Assembly (NCBI GenBank): GCA_038501785.1
Contig: JBAMJR010000025.1
Location: 2,276,001 to 2,340,000 of the forward strand
DNA length: 64,000 nucleotides
Source of the DNA: Myoxocephalus aenaeus
Taxonomy: Eukaryota > Chordata > Actinopteri > Perciformes > Cottidae
Reading direction: 5' to 3'
The notes beneath the pieces were generated by a model. It was not told the DNA's origin and ran no database searches. It worked only from the letters and a program-made list of their open reading frames with translations. Made by a program: the position numbers and the translations under genes. Shown in pieces: positions 1 to 12,927 of this stretch; position 1 is the stretch's first letter, and each line of letters begins with the position of its first letter.

Positions 1-135
1 TGTTTACCTGAAATGTGCACTTTATAATTTTATTTTGTAAGCACTTGTTTACCTGAAATGTGCACTTTATAATTTTATTTTGTAAACCCTTGTTTACCTG
101 AAATGTGCACTTTATAATTTTATTTTGTACCGCCC
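1..135. repeat. 45-bp tandem repeat, 3 copies, running off the left edge
   Basis: Three head-to-tail copies start at 1, 46 and 91, each beginning TGTTTACCTGAAATGTGCAC and differing at only a few bases. The array is cut by the window edge, so its full length is unknown. It abuts the hAT-like fragment that follows and may be that element's internal tandem repeat. No coding content is seen. Confidence 0.9.
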
Positions 136-318
136 TGTTTGGCAGTTGTTTTTCAATAAAATAAAACATTTGCATAAAGCAAGCCAATCCACTTTTTCAT
201 GTTGATAAGAGCATTAAAATTAAGAGAAAAAAAAATGCGATTAATTGCGATTAATCGCGAGTTAACTATGACATAAATGCGATTAATCGCGATTAAATAT
301 TTTAATCGTTTGACAGCA

Positions 319-320
<2 letters not shown>
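136..320. mobile_element. Terminal fragment of a hAT-like non-autonomous DNA element
   Basis: The right part contains repeated GCGATTAATCGC motifs and ends in AATCGTTTGACAGCACTA. Read on the other strand this starts TAGTGCTGTCAAACGATT, a terminus I recognise as widespread in vertebrate genomes and that I place, with some doubt, in the hAT superfamily. The other end is not in the window or not recognisable. An (AT)n microsatellite starts exactly at the terminus. Confidence 0.45.

Positions 321-321
<1 letters not shown>

Positions 322-371
<50 letters not shown>
322..371. repeat. (AT)n microsatellite
   Basis: About 25 uninterrupted AT units directly next to the end of the preceding DNA element. 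Confidence 0.97.
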
Positions 372-374
<3 letters not shown>

Positions 375-814
375 GAGGCTAATTATTACAATTTCATCCT
401 AATATATTAATCAAATAAAAAATCAAGTTACTTCTACACATTCCCAGACACTGGAGGTTCCATATGAACACCGTTTCAAACAGTTTCTTCCACCAGAGTG
501 AGTTCAAACTGTGCAACTTCATCTTCAATCAGCAATTCCATAAAGATTACATTTTGGGAAGTTGTCTCACCTCTCTTCCCAAAATAAAGAAAGACAGCAT
601 CCATGGTGTGATGAAAGCCTCTCTTTGCTGGTGCACATAGAGCAGCCAATAGTTAAATATGATGCACGGCCGGATGATAAAGCTGGAGGTGAAACGCAGA
701 CACTAATGAAGCTCCGCTCTCTCGTGCGTGGCAGACGGGCGCTGCGGTTGATGATGAAAGCGGCGAGGGTGAAAGTAGCTCACGAGATCTCCACTCTGCG
801 TGTGTGCATTAGCA

Positions 815-848
<34 letters not shown>

Positions 849-2050
849 CACAGATGGGACCATACATCAGGTCCAGGTTTTTTTTTTACGGCCAGGCTCT
901 GTTTTGAAAATGGCCTGGCAGGTTAAATATCATCCGGACCTCAGTGAATCAGGTGGAGGCTTTCAGGGTAATGGACACCGCTCTCACACACACATCATGT
1001 CAGGCTGCCGCAGAGGGTACAAAACGTTCATCCATTTAACCCTGACTGTGGTGAGGAGGGTGTGTTTGTTGGGGGTAAAAGGACGTACACATTACTTTTG
1101 AGAGGGAGACTTCATAAATACTGAGAGAGAAAAGCCATGAAGACTGAGAAGAGACATACAATAAAGTGAGTATGGGTGTATAAAGGAGCAAAAGAAGGGT
1201 GAGAGAGGTTAACACAATGTCAGAGAGAACGAGAGGAAAGGCTTCTGAGCTGAGCGCGGTATCAAAAGGCCAGGACCAAACCACCCTTTACAGTGGAAGG
1301 GGTCAAAAGCATGATGGGATTTATTGGAGCGCTTTAATAATCTCCAATACTGACCGGGGAGGGAAGAAACAGCATTCAGAACCTGGAGGACCAGGTGGCT
1401 GCTTTGAGCTTCTAATATTCAATCAGAATGAAAGAAAATGTTTGTTCTTGTCATCTAGAAAAGGAGTTTTACAAGCTTGGCAAATAAAGGAAGATCTTAA
1501 CGAAAGGTTTTTGTTTGCTCAGTTTTATGACCTTGGACCTCTGACGATCTACCAACCACATCTCACCGACTATGAACCACCGCACCGTCGACTCAGAGTT
1601 TGAGTTCATTGAGTTTTGACATTTGGCGCCACAAACACAAGCATCTTTTCAGGAGCGGCCGCAAAGCGCCCCCCTGGGGGTTCAGGTTTAACGGATGGTC
1701 GGGTTAACCGCTGCCTCCCGGCAGAACGCGCCCGCGGTTGAAATCACAGACTGAACTTGCAGCTGCCCCCGTAAAAGTCTTCAATCAATTTTGAAATGCA
1801 TACTCATCTGTGTTTATTATCTACGTCAACCATAACGTACAGATTCCACTGAGTCACCAATTAACACGGTCACTCATTTATTCTAAACAGTCACGATCCT
1901 GTCTGAAGTCCACGTGACTGGAGTCCACTGTTGGAATATGGATTCCCTCACTGTGTAAAGTGTGCTAACTCGCCTGAATGACTGGAGCAAAAACCATCAG
2001 CCTAATTAGCCGGTTAGCCTCGTAGTACATTTCTCATTTGGGTTAGTATA

Positions 2051-2052
<2 letters not shown>
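372..2052. other. Unique-looking tract, no gene recognised
   Basis: Holds a (TG)n run at about 817-847 and a GC-rich patch near 1650-1740. Open frames of 82 to 179 codons occur on both strands but overlap each other, have no recognisable domain, and one is built partly from the TG run. I see no gene here. Confidence 0.6.

Positions 2053-2113
<61 letters not shown>
2053..2113. repeat. (AT)n microsatellite
   Basis: About 30 AT units, uninterrupted. Confidence 0.97.
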
Positions 2114-2116
<3 letters not shown>

Positions 2117-4080
2117 CTTTGTTTCTTTTTAGGTAGACTGTTTTCATGTCCAGACCTATGAGCTTACACAGTTACTGACAAGTTAACAGCAGCACTTGTC
2201 AAGACATCAGCCTGTAACCTGTGACTTTGAGCAATCATTTCTTAATCCCCTCTCTTCTTGTCCATCAAACCTGTCTGTGTTTTGCTCTTGTCTCCTCTCA
2301 CAGTTTTTGCCTCTTCATGGAAACCCCGGCTAATGCACGCACCTCTCACTCTTGTTTCCGGCAGGCGCTTCTGTGACTGACAGAGTATTAGGGAAGTGAC
2401 TGATGGAAAGAGGGAGGAGGGAGGGAGGAGAGCCGGGGTCACCTTGGCAAAGGGAATGAGAAGTCGATGAAGAAAGAAAAGTATTTCAAACGGCAGTCAT
2501 CGCTTTGCCACCGCTGCTTCTGCTGCTGTTACTGTCACCTCTGCAGCTGCTAGCACCATTCCTGCTTCTAATACAACTCCCACCATTACCACTGAGGCTG
2601 TATTACCAGAGCTATGACTGCTGCCACTCCTCCTGTCGCCAGTTCAACCACCAGGGTAGACACGAGCAAGACACATCAGGTTCAGTGACATTTCATCTTT
2701 TTCGAGATTCTTCTTGAAGACGGCTGAAAGACAAACAAACCGGCCAAAAGAATGGGCACATAGGTCAACTTAATGTGACCCATTCTTACTATGTACATGT
2801 GTTGCTAGGCGGTGACCTATAGTAACCTATAGGCAATGATGACGACATCAGGTATCAGTTGTTTTCTGACACGGGAGCTAAGGCCACTATACTCTGTGTT
2901 GATATTACCTTTCTCTGGTGCTTTAAGGAATCTCCAGATTAAATGCTTTGCACTGGTCAAAAGTGAGAACAAAGGTGAATCAAAAGGAACCTGAGGTCAA
3001 TGGGATATATATATATCGTTGTGACTGTTGAGTTCTTTCAATTACGTTCTCTTCCGGTTGCGGTTACTGAAATGTGAGTTCTTGGAGAAAGGAAACGGAA
3101 GCTGCTGTTAGCCTGTAGCCTCCAGCCTCCAATGAAACAATTCAAGCAGGGCAACAAGAACTGAGTTCACAATACTGAGTTCACCACCAGGTGAAAAGGA
3201 CGAGATGAAAGGAAAGAGCATCCACACGGCTAGCGATAACTCCCATAGTACATCGTCTGTGATATACAATCTGTAAACCCTGCTGAAGACGGCCTTGATT
3301 TTATCCACCTTCATCTTGAAAGGGAAAAGGAAGTCCCTCAAGAGGTTGGCATGGAAGCAATGGATCAGTGCTTTTGCCATGTGCTTTTCCAAGTTATTTA
3401 AATTTAGTCAGAAAATCATATTATAGCATTGAAATTAATATGCTAGTGTATTATGGCTTACCACCCTATGCGTATTAATTATAGCTGTTATTGTAGGTAT
3501 GCATTGTCTATATTTCCCATTGGGAATTTGGTCCAGATGATTGTTGCTAAATGCCAAAATGTATATATTAAATGGGGATGTTGTACCATTGTACTGTGTG
3601 GAGGTGATATAGTAGATTTATATTTATCAATAATAAAAGGACACATATTTAATTCACCCGCAATCACAGTTCTAGTTATGTAATATAGACACATCAACAA
3701 TGTAATTATAAATATAACGTATGCATGTTTACTCTAATAAACTCAAATATTGCTAAGTAGCACCTACACAAATATAGTAGTCTGAAAATGTTGTGAGAGC
3801 AGATGGGAAAACTCTTCTTTTTCTTTTTTTATCAAAACCTAATGTACCTTTTGGAAGCCCCGCTCCTCCAGGTCGGTCAGTTGGAAGTCCGTTCACCGCG
3901 CTCGGCTTGTTAAACACACCTTAAGACATTTGGGGCGTATCTCATTTCCTGACTGTGAAAGGCCGGGATTAGTTTTGTGCTGTGGAACATTAAGGCTACA
4001 GAGATAGAGGCGCACTAGGTGGACGTCTGGATTAACACTGGATTAAGTTGTATTGCAGGTCCTTCCAGGTCACTGTGTGG

Positions 4081-4114
<34 letters not shown>

Positions 4115-4926
4115 CTCAGCCATCCCCTGGGCAGCAAGGTAGGTTTGTACTAAAACCATACATATACCTTTTAGTTCAGTTTAGTTTCTTATTTTCTTCA
4201 AATATAGATGTCAAACAAATTGTCTTTTTCCCAGGATAACCAATGAAAATAGGATTTCTTCAAATTGTAATAATGAATTTAGCATGGATAATATAATTGT
4301 AGACTCCAGGTTCACTTGGAAGATGTCCTTGATTATGACAAGATTACAAAAACCTACTCAGGGGAACTCTTTACAGTCTCTTCAGGGGAGTCGGAGACAA
4401 CCAAACCTAGATGCACACACGTTGCTTGGACCGCCATGAGGCAACAACATGCTGAAAGCTCATTTTGCTTCCCTCTGACAGTGAGATACTTCAGTCAACT
4501 CACAGCCGAGCATCACTGCTGGTCAGGGGACGGAGACAGATGCTGTAAACATTCGGGGCTCAGCCCAAACATATTTTTTTGTTAACATTTACGGCAACTA
4601 TATACAATATTTTTCAAGCCATCTGATAATAGAATGCATATAAATGTGCACATCCTTTGGGGAAAACGCGATAGTTACAGACAAAACACTAAATCATCCC
4701 ATAGAGCCTCCATGCTGGAATTTGGCATGAATGTAGTTCCACAGAATGAATGTTTAGCTCTACAATCTTCTACATTTAAATCTATGTGATACAAATCTGG
4801 GCTGCTCAAAATGATAATCAAGGATCCCCAACAGTGGCCAGTAAAGGTGGTCAATACTCTGAAATAAATATTAGGTCAACAGAAGAATATTTACTCAAGT
4901 ATTTTTGATTTGTTGGGAGGAATAGC
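2114..4926. other. Unique-looking tract, no gene recognised
   Basis: AT-rich with short composition-biased frames only. A (TG)n run lies at about 4082-4113. No splice-flanked, protein-like segment was seen. Confidence 0.6.
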
Positions 4927-4927
4927 A

Positions 4928-4960
<33 letters not shown>

Positions 4961-5053
4961 TGGTAGTGGTAATAGTGGTAGTAGTAGTGATAGTAGTAGT
5001 AGTAGTGATAGTAGTAGCAGTAGTAGTAGTAGTAGTAGCAGTAGCAGTAGTGA

Positions 5054-5113
<60 letters not shown>
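4927..5113. repeat. (TAG)n trinucleotide microsatellite, ~187 bp
   Basis: Roughly 62 TAG/GTA units with scattered variants (GTGGTAG, GTGATAG, GCAGTAG) in the left two thirds and a pure run at the right. The long homopolymer-like frames over it (poly-T, poly-Y, poly-L, poly-V) are artefacts of the 3-bp period. Confidence 0.97.
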
Positions 5114-7559
5114 CACCAACGATCAATGGAACTTTTCACTAGCAATATACCTTTTGCTCCATTTATTTTTCACAGGTGTTTGTACAGTGATCTCAAGATG
5201 TGATCTTATTGTCACAATACAGTTCCACAGAAGTCCTAGAAAGAGTACAAGAGTAGGAAGAGGCAGTGGTTGTAGAATCCCAATATGCTGAGGAAAGTAC
5301 ATGTAATACATGTACTAAGTAGCAATATCAAATTATTGCATTGATTTTATTGTACGTACAATTGCAATAAAATATGCAACACACAAAGAGGTAAAAAGGA
5401 CACAAAGTATATCATCACGTCACTTAATTGGTCAAAAAGTGTATTTCCCAAAAAAGACTCCATCCAGTCAAGTCTCACTTTCAAAGGAGTAAATATGAGA
5501 CAGAGCATTATGCACTGAGATCATTTTTCCTTTGACTTTAATTGCAGCTTTACTCAAACAGAACTCCACTTTCATTGGCAATTATAGCCGAGGACACATC
5601 TGAAATGCCTGTCAACCCATCAACTGTATCCGTCTCTTCAGATGGCTCTCTGGTTAAACAGAGACCACAATTGAACATAATGGCCTGTCTGTGCCTTCTT
5701 TAGATGTCACTTAGTATAATAGTATATTTTTTTGTGAGGTAGCGTCTCTGAGTGCTTAAATGAACCATTAGCAATGGCTATAATGAAAAAAGATTCCTCT
5801 GAGAAAGAAATGAACAAAAACAACTTGCTCACTTTCAAGCAACAGAGGCAAGAAACTATGTATGATTGAGAGTCTGTGAATCGTTATGAAATTATTACCT
5901 TTTTTAATGCTGAGAACCAACGGCTGAGGGGTCCCAACATTACCATAGGTGGTGCTCCCGCGCCCATGGGGGCCTGCATTGGTCCCATTGCCAATTTGTG
6001 AACAAAACAATGTGCAACCGTGCAATAAGGGCAGCGTTATGGATTATGGTTCGCAAATGTTTCATCTGCCTGCTGCTGTGACTGCTGGTGGTGGTCAGCA
6101 AAGCGTGAATTCAATTCCTACAGCATCAGATTACTTTCCATTTTTGGGTAATTTTGTTTTGACTTCATCGTGTACGGGGGAGAACGAAATAATGGCGAGA
6201 GGGCCACACTTGACCAATGGATGATGTGAATGTTGTTTGGTGTCTTATTAACCCGTAAACCACAGGACGCCCATGAATACATTCTTCTTTCTGCTGGTTT
6301 AAGGAAGGAAAATGCTACATGTAGCAGCACTAGCTAGCAAGTCGTCCCTGACTTAATGTGATTTAAAAATGAATGATACCCATCCATGATATGTATGCTC
6401 TTGACCTGGGGAGTCTGTTGACAAAGCCTACTACTCTGCCTCACTGATTTGCATATCAAATTACAATGTGGACGGAATGAAGATACCAGAAAGATAAATT
6501 AATAAGCTGCCAGGTGTAAATGTAAAGCCCATGGAGCAGGTATCATTACCCAGATACAGATCCTTTGTTTAATCCCAGGTGTAAACGGGGATTTATTCTG
6601 ATGTTAATTGCATTAGACAGGCTGTGTAGTGGAAGCAGCATGCTAGCAGAGCAGCAGCTTCAGTGCTCCATCTGTGTCCACAGATGTTTGCTCAAGTAAG
6701 TTACATGTATAGTGTCTTTTTAAAATAATATTCCATCTTCACAGGAAGATTAGGATGAGGCGACTAAACTACTTGCATAGGTTGAGGAAAAGAGTGTGGT
6801 GGACGTTAACTTCGCTGACTACCAAGTGTCAAACAGGTCACATGACCAGCGAACCATGTGATGTGTGAAGAAAGTCTGTGTGGAGAACAAACACTCATTA
6901 GGTTGAAGAATAAGTCCAGACAGTCCCACTGCAGTATGGAAGTCCCCTCTTTGATAGGTAGACAAGAACCAAGTTTGCAAGTCCCCTCGTGCCAATTTCT
7001 TTAAAAGATATTAAAAAGCACATTTCTAGTAATATTCTGGGAAAAGACCTTGAAACTCAATCATCTATTCTATATTTAGTTTCTTTCAAAATGACCGGAC
7101 ACAAAGGTCCACACTTCGTTGGAGAACCCTCATGGTGCCCTCTCTGTCATGTAGACGTGTATGTGTGTGATCTTGTGTCGTGGGGTTCTTTCTGAAGGCG
7201 TCTGCTCGTGTGAAGTGCTACTCCGTATCATAACTCTGCGTACATGTTTTAGGTTGCAGTCATTATGTGAGGCCTTGCATTTGTGAGTCAGGTTATGATG
7301 AAGATCCTCCCTGTTTTAAAGGCCTGCAAAGGTCACAGCCTCTCTATCCTCTTTCCACTCTTCACTGTTAACCTTTACGGTGACGATTACATCCCTGCAG
7401 CTAGTCCGACTTAACATTGTGGCCTCCAGGAAAGAGAATCGCTCCCCTTGGCTCACCGGCGTGCTTCATTATTAACACTGGTTGACCTAAATGCATGACG
7501 AGTAAACAAAAGTAAATTAAACTCAGCTTTTGAAGGATTTCTTACCATCTGCCAAGTAG

Positions 7560-7564
<5 letters not shown>
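5114..7564. other. Unique-looking tract with one dispersed-repeat fragment
   Basis: No gene seen. Around 6775-6860 a segment with GTTGAGGAAAAGAG and GGTGGACGTTAACTTC resembles 17580-17640 (GTTGAGGGAAAGAG, GGTGGACTTCAACTTG), so both are probably decayed copies of one teleost repeat. The AT-rich stretch 6420-6620 has several homeodomain-like TAAT cores and could be a conserved non-coding element, which only cross-species alignment can show. Confidence 0.5.

Positions 7565-7627
<63 letters not shown>
7565..7627. repeat. (TG)n followed by (AG)n
   Basis: About 26 TG units running into five AG units. Confidence 0.97.
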
Positions 7628-9984
7628 ACCTACACACAAGAAATGCTATACTACAAGGGAAACATAGGGGAGATAATCAGTGTGAAGCATCTGTGAGTTT
7701 CAGACCTGAGCTGGCAGTTCATTGCATTCATAAAGATGATCTGTAATTACCGCACCGCCAACAAATAATGAGTTAGGTGAAGTGTTTCATGTGCATCTTC
7801 CAGGATTGTCACGCTACTTCCAAGAGAAATACATTGGACTGTTTTTCCTGTGCTGGCAGACCATCTCTAGATTCATTATGGGCTCATCTTATCAAGGTAA
7901 AAGTGACATGAAATGTGATGAAAACTAAATTACTAGTAATATAACGGCTGGATGCTGGACTAACAGCGAGCATATTCCAAAAGAAAAGACAAAATATTAA
8001 GAAGTGCAACGCCGAGGGGAATAAATAAATAAGGAAAGAAGAACTGCATGTGTCTTGTATTTCAGTCTTGAACTACATTTGACCAACATGTTCTCACTCC
8101 CCCAGGGTCCAATGCCGTCGCTTGGTCTGTGGCCCTCAGCTTCAAAGCCTGAGGCCCCATGTGGCCCTCCAGCATGAGTTTACGTCTCAGAGACAGCATG
8201 TCAGCTTCAGCTAGTTTCATGAATACAGTCTCTTTTCAGAATCTAAAGTAAGTATACTTTAATTTGAGGTCTAGTTAGTCAGGTAAAGGCAAAAAGGAAA
8301 AGATGGGAGTTTGATTTAAAATAAGTACGCTGGTTACTGTTAATGTTTCTTATTTGACGAGTCTGAAGTGAGAACGAGTTGATTTGACCTACAACTTGGT
8401 TTCAAATCTTTTATATTTTGTGATTATATTTGTATATACAGTATCTATACCAGCTGTTTTTGTCAGAAGAGGGTAAAAAGCACTTTGCTCCAGTCCCTGA
8501 CTTTCATTTGACTTTATTTGAACACAATTTTAATCCATGACCAAACATATTCAGTGCTAACTAACAACGTGTTTTTCTTTCCCCAAAGATATTCCACTTC
8601 ACATCACCTAAGGGCTGTTTGCTTGTATATATTACATTCAGCATATCTTGTGACTGTAAATATATCAATAACATGTATAACACGGTGTAATTGCCTTCGC
8701 ACAAGTTGTTTTCAAAGCATTGACTGAACGCTGCTGCGCTCACCTCCATGTGAAAAGGCTTCTTTTGGGCATTCTGGTCCTGAAGCAGAGTGCAGCGTCC
8801 TCGTTACTTCACATTTAGCTCTTAATTGGAACCTTCACCTGCTGCTCATTGCATTGAAGTGCTGGCACACAAACTGGAGAAGGTGCATTATGTGTGAGGC
8901 ATATTTTATCTTTTTTGAGGCCATACATTTAAGCCATTTATGGCAGGAATTGTGAGTATCTTCTAAAAAAAAAAGTGCTTTATTGTCCGATACAATTAGG
9001 AGGTGTCGTTATCTTATTGCCTCTTCTGTAACTCTTAAGTATGCTGCAGAATACCTGACAGCGTAGGTGTTCAAATGCAAGGCCACAGGAAAGATGCCCC
9101 GCAGCGTTTTCTAGTCATGAACACAGATGATGTTTATGTGGAGTGACACTCTGCGAGACTTTGAAATACAGGAACGAGGGGCAGAATGGAGATGTACAGA
9201 TGGTATAGATAAAATACAGGTGGGTGTTCCATGTACTGAAAATCGTCAAATAGATGTTTCAAAAGTTGTTCCTTTTTTTATTCAATTCTTATTCCCTTTT
9301 ATGGAAGCACGACTAGAATGAGAGAGAAAACGTTCACGAGCAGAAACCAAGGGAGAATAAAAGAAACAATGACGCGCGGCCGGAGAGGGCGGAAGTCTTT
9401 CACAGTTATTTCAGACTCGCCCAAGGGCACACAGCGAAGTCCTCTCGCTCTCTCATATTGCAACTCCCAGCATGCAACGGTCGTTTCTCTCCCCTGACAA
9501 ACTGCTTCACCCCAGGCTAGAAATTAACATACATGCACACTCACGGCCGCAAGAGACGAGAACACTGGGGGATTAACTCGCTGATTCCTTTTTACGTAAG
9601 TGGACAAAAGGGATGACAGAACACCAGGAATCAGGAGACGCGATTGACAGACGTGGGCCTTCAGTTACAGCCTTTTCTTTTTCTCTTCTGCTCCTGCACT
9701 CTGAAGACAGTAACACTGCCAGAATGTAAAAGGTTTTGTTGAGAACACGTTCTCTGCTAAAACATTCCAGGCATCCCACTGTCGCTGCACTAATCCTAAC
9801 ACCTTCAACTAGTAGACTGGGAGCAAGGGATTCACTTTGCGTGTTGTTTTCAATGTGTTGCTTTTAGTGTAGGCTTGGTATGTTGTGGTATCGAAACAAT
9901 AGCCAGGTCCCATTGACCCCATTTACAGAAAGTCACATAACGGGTCTCGGGCAAATGGGAACACCTATTCATGCACCGATGGCA
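7628..9984. other. Unique-looking tract; weak exon-like segment at 7804-7896
   Basis: No gene recognised. One 93-bp segment (7804-7896) has a plausible acceptor (TGCATCTTCCAG) and donor (CAAGGTAAAA) and is open in two frames; it is discussed under findings. Stretches 7720-7900 and 8750-8960 look low in simple repeats and could be conserved non-coding sequence. Confidence 0.45.
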
Positions 9985-10112
9985 GGGGCTACCAGGAGCT
10001 ACTAGTGGCTACCATGGGCTACCAGGAGCTACTAGTGGCTACCAGGGGCTACTAGGGGTTATCAGTGGCTACCAGGGGCTACCAGGAGCTATCCGTGGCT
10101 ACCAGTGGCGCC
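9985..10112. repeat. ~12-bp GGCTACCAGGAG-type minisatellite
   Basis: About ten degenerate copies of a 12-bp unit such as GGCTACCAGGAG / GCTACTAGTGG. The units vary (CCAGGG, CTAGGGG, TATCAG), so the array is old or evolving by point change. Confidence 0.85.
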
Positions 10113-10769
10113 CGTAGCCGCTAGCTCCTCAAAGGACGCTGATTGGTCCGTGCACTGGTTTGCCGGATGCTAACATGTTACTCAAAGCCCAATGAGATGG
10201 ATTTCTTGTTTGATATGTGATTCCTTATGTGTGTGTGTGTGGTCTTGTGAGAGGGAAGCGGGAAATGCACACATGTGGCGAAGAGTAAATACAAGTGTCT
10301 TAAATCAATACACAACATCACAATAGGTGATGCAAGACGCGGAAGTCACACTCTAAATGAAAGGGCTGGCGGCAGCGGAGGACTGGGACAACAACGACAT
10401 CAAGAGGGACTGAACCGCCACAGGGCTTTCAGTCAATAAGGTTTACTGAGCCGTCTCACCTCCTCATTACATTTGACGGATGCTTTTGGCATCTTATATT
10501 CATCTTCTTGAGAGCAAAACTTCGCTGAGGGGCAAAACATTATGAATGAATCCAGTGCCCAGCAGGTCCAACCTTGTTATTTATTTTTCTATTTAAACAG
10601 ATGAATGCGACCTGGGCAGGCCGTAACATGCTGTCTTCCACTAACAAGATGTGTTGGTGGACTCAAAGGTGTGGCGTTACAAGACCCTGATGGTGGTGGT
10701 TCGGTTCTCCCAAAGGGAACAAGTGAATTTCACTGCTTTTTCACTGCGATTTATATAGTATTTAGTAGT

Positions 10770-11849
10770 TAAAGTGGTTAGTATAGTGTGTTGTGTAGTG
10801 TAGTGTAGTGTCACGGTGGGGTTGTAGGGTTTGTGTGTCTGTGTGTACGTGGGGTTTGTGGGGTTTGTGTTGGTTTGTTTGCGGCTGCTCGGCTCACGCT
10901 GGGCGGCGCAGCACGCCGGCATGGACTACAGTGGACTCTCACGGAGACACGGGGTGAGGATACCGGGCTTCCCCTGCTCCGCAGAGGAGTGCGGGCTGGC
11001 CGTAGGCCGGGTGGTGGGTCACGGCAGCGTGGTGTCAGGCCAAGAAGGGACCAGGGGGCTCCGGGGAAGCCGGAGGAGAAACAGATGAGGCTGAGTCCAG
11101 TGAGGAAGAGTTCTCTGACAGTTGTCTTACCTCTGGGTCCGAGACTGAAAGCCGTGTTGGTGCGAGGACATACAGTCTGGAAAGAATTAAAAAGTTTCTC
11201 AAAGACACTAAGGGAATGAGGGGAGTAAAGTCAGAGGACCACTTCTCTGATAAAGAGGGGTTAGGGGACTCTGCTCGGGATCTCCTGCGCAAACGAGGCG
11301 GTGAAGGCTTCACTACGTTGGAGCGCGTCAGAGTCAAGAAGCTAATAGTGAAAATTCTTGACGAGCTGTTAGAGGAGAGTGAGGTTATGAGGAGAATTTG
11401 TGGAACCAAGAAATGAGCGGGGCCAGGATGGAGAGCTGAGTCCAGCCGGCGGAGCATCCTGGTGGACCGAGAGACGGACGGAGGAGGAGGATGCTGCAGG
11501 AGACCGGCAGAGGGGAAGAGAGCCGGCCTACACGGAACCGAGCTGTCTGCCTGCTGTGGGACGTCCCAGTGGGTCCTGGAGCAGAGCAGAGCGGAGCGTC
11601 AGCGCTGGACGACACGCTGTGCAGCGTGGGATGGACAGACATGCTATGAGGAGACCGTGTTTCATGGGTTTAATATGAAGCTTTTATTTTTTATTTTCTT
11701 AGTTTAGGTTTTTGTCCTCATAGGAACGCTTTTTGGCTGTTTGGTAAATAAAGTTGTTTTGGGTGGAAAAGAAGGGAAGAAATGGAAAAAAAGTCAAAAG
11801 AACAGTGTTGCTAAATGATTGTCAAATAAAGGTTTTGTAAAAGTCAAAA

Positions 11850-11852
<3 letters not shown>
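10770..11852 (+). mobile_element. Internally deleted Tx1-like (L1-group) LINE
   Basis: The segment reads as a short non-autonomous LINE on the plus strand. It has a GT-rich leader, a start of ORF1 at 10921, the end of ORF1 at 11416, and a 3' tail ending ATAAAGGTTTTGTAAAAGTC at about 11834-11850, which I recognise as typical of fish Tx1-like elements. ORF2 (endonuclease and reverse transcriptase) is missing entirely; 11417-11690 is GC-rich sequence without RT motifs. The left boundary is approximate. A pure (TC)n run follows the tail directly. Class is inferred from the ORF1 and tail signatures, not from a search. Confidence 0.6.
10921..11416 (+). pseudogene. Tx1-like LINE ORF1 (nucleic-acid-binding) remnant, N- and C-terminal parts joined out of frame
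   Basis: From 10921 the frame opens MDYSGLSRRHGVRIPG and continues with SAEECGLAVGRVVGH, which matches the start of fish Tx1-like ORF1 proteins as I know them. At about 11035-11050 the reading shifts by one base. The shifted frame carries an acidic linker (TDEAESSEEEFSDS), then SLERIKKFLKDTKGMRG and FTTLERVRVKKLIVKILDEL, typical of the ORF1 C-terminus, ending with a stop at 11414-11416. The middle of the protein, including the CCHC zinc-knuckle region expected in this family, is absent. The junction is therefore an internal deletion with a frameshift. It is dead as a protein but could be a trans-mobilised short derivative. Confidence 0.6.

Positions 11853-11920
<68 letters not shown>
11853..11920. 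repeat. (TC)n microsatellite
   Basis: About 34 uninterrupted TC units that begin right at the 3' end of the Tx1-like element. It may be the element's own tail repeat or may have grown from it. Confidence 0.97.
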
Positions 11921-11923
<3 letters not shown>

Positions 11924-12927
11924 CCGGCCTGCAGCTTTCAATTCCACTTAGGCCATCTTGTCAGTTGAGCCTGTAAATGCCATTATGGCCTGAAGAAGAA
12001 AATAAATAAGAGTTCTAATGGCGGGATCGGCACCACGGTGAGTGACCAGTCGGCCGCTGGAGCGGAGTGGACGGTTCCTGAGTGGCACTTTAGTGTTATG
12101 AGGCTGTTTACGATTCACCAACGTAGCCGAGCCGTGGAACAGGACCAGAGTGCTTCAGTGGCTCTGCACTCAGGAGCAGCTGTGTGTTGATGAGCAGAAG
12201 TGGAGATGGTTGACCATATGCTCAATGCAAGCAATGTCTTTTTTTTTGTAAACTGACTGTATTCATTTATCACGACTAATATTTCCCCGCTGTACTTGTT
12301 ACAGCTGGTAGAGGAAATGCATTACTTACTTTGCCATTTAGGGATGGCAGGAGTGGAAATGTTTCCCAGAGATACATTTTTCTAGCACAAATATCACATT
12401 AAGCACTAATTTTCCTGTTGTTTTCACGGAACATTGAACGTACTCCTTCATTCACAGTGTTGGGAACATAATGGGAAACACTGTTGAAGAATGCTTTCTT
12501 TTTTTTACTGTTCCTGAGACAAGAAAGGCTTTTTTTTATTTAACTTTTGTTTTACAAAGTACCTCTCCAGATTTGGAGAGCCAAATTTGATCAGTGAAAA
12601 CTTTATTTAATGCTACCACGGAACAGTAAAGGGTTACAACGGGCTACGACAGGGTTGTTAAGATAAATATGTCTATTAAGTTTGGCTCATGAAAGCGGTG
12701 AAATGATGAAAGTGCAATAATAGAAAAGGACACAAGACATTTCATAGTTAAAGGATGTGAAAGTCAACAGGCAACCAATGCCAGTACCGATACCAGTAAC
12801 CCAGTAATTCCCACCAAAAGGATCCAATGCAAGTGTCATTTTACTGGAGAAGTTTTGATACGACAATAACGGCTCTGGTTATTATACTAAATACAGCATC
12901 AAGTGTTAACTCCCAGTCCATCTGTAT
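11921..12927. other. Unique-looking tract, nothing recognised
   Basis: No coding signal, no recognisable element; ordinary AT-rich sequence. Confidence 0.6.
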
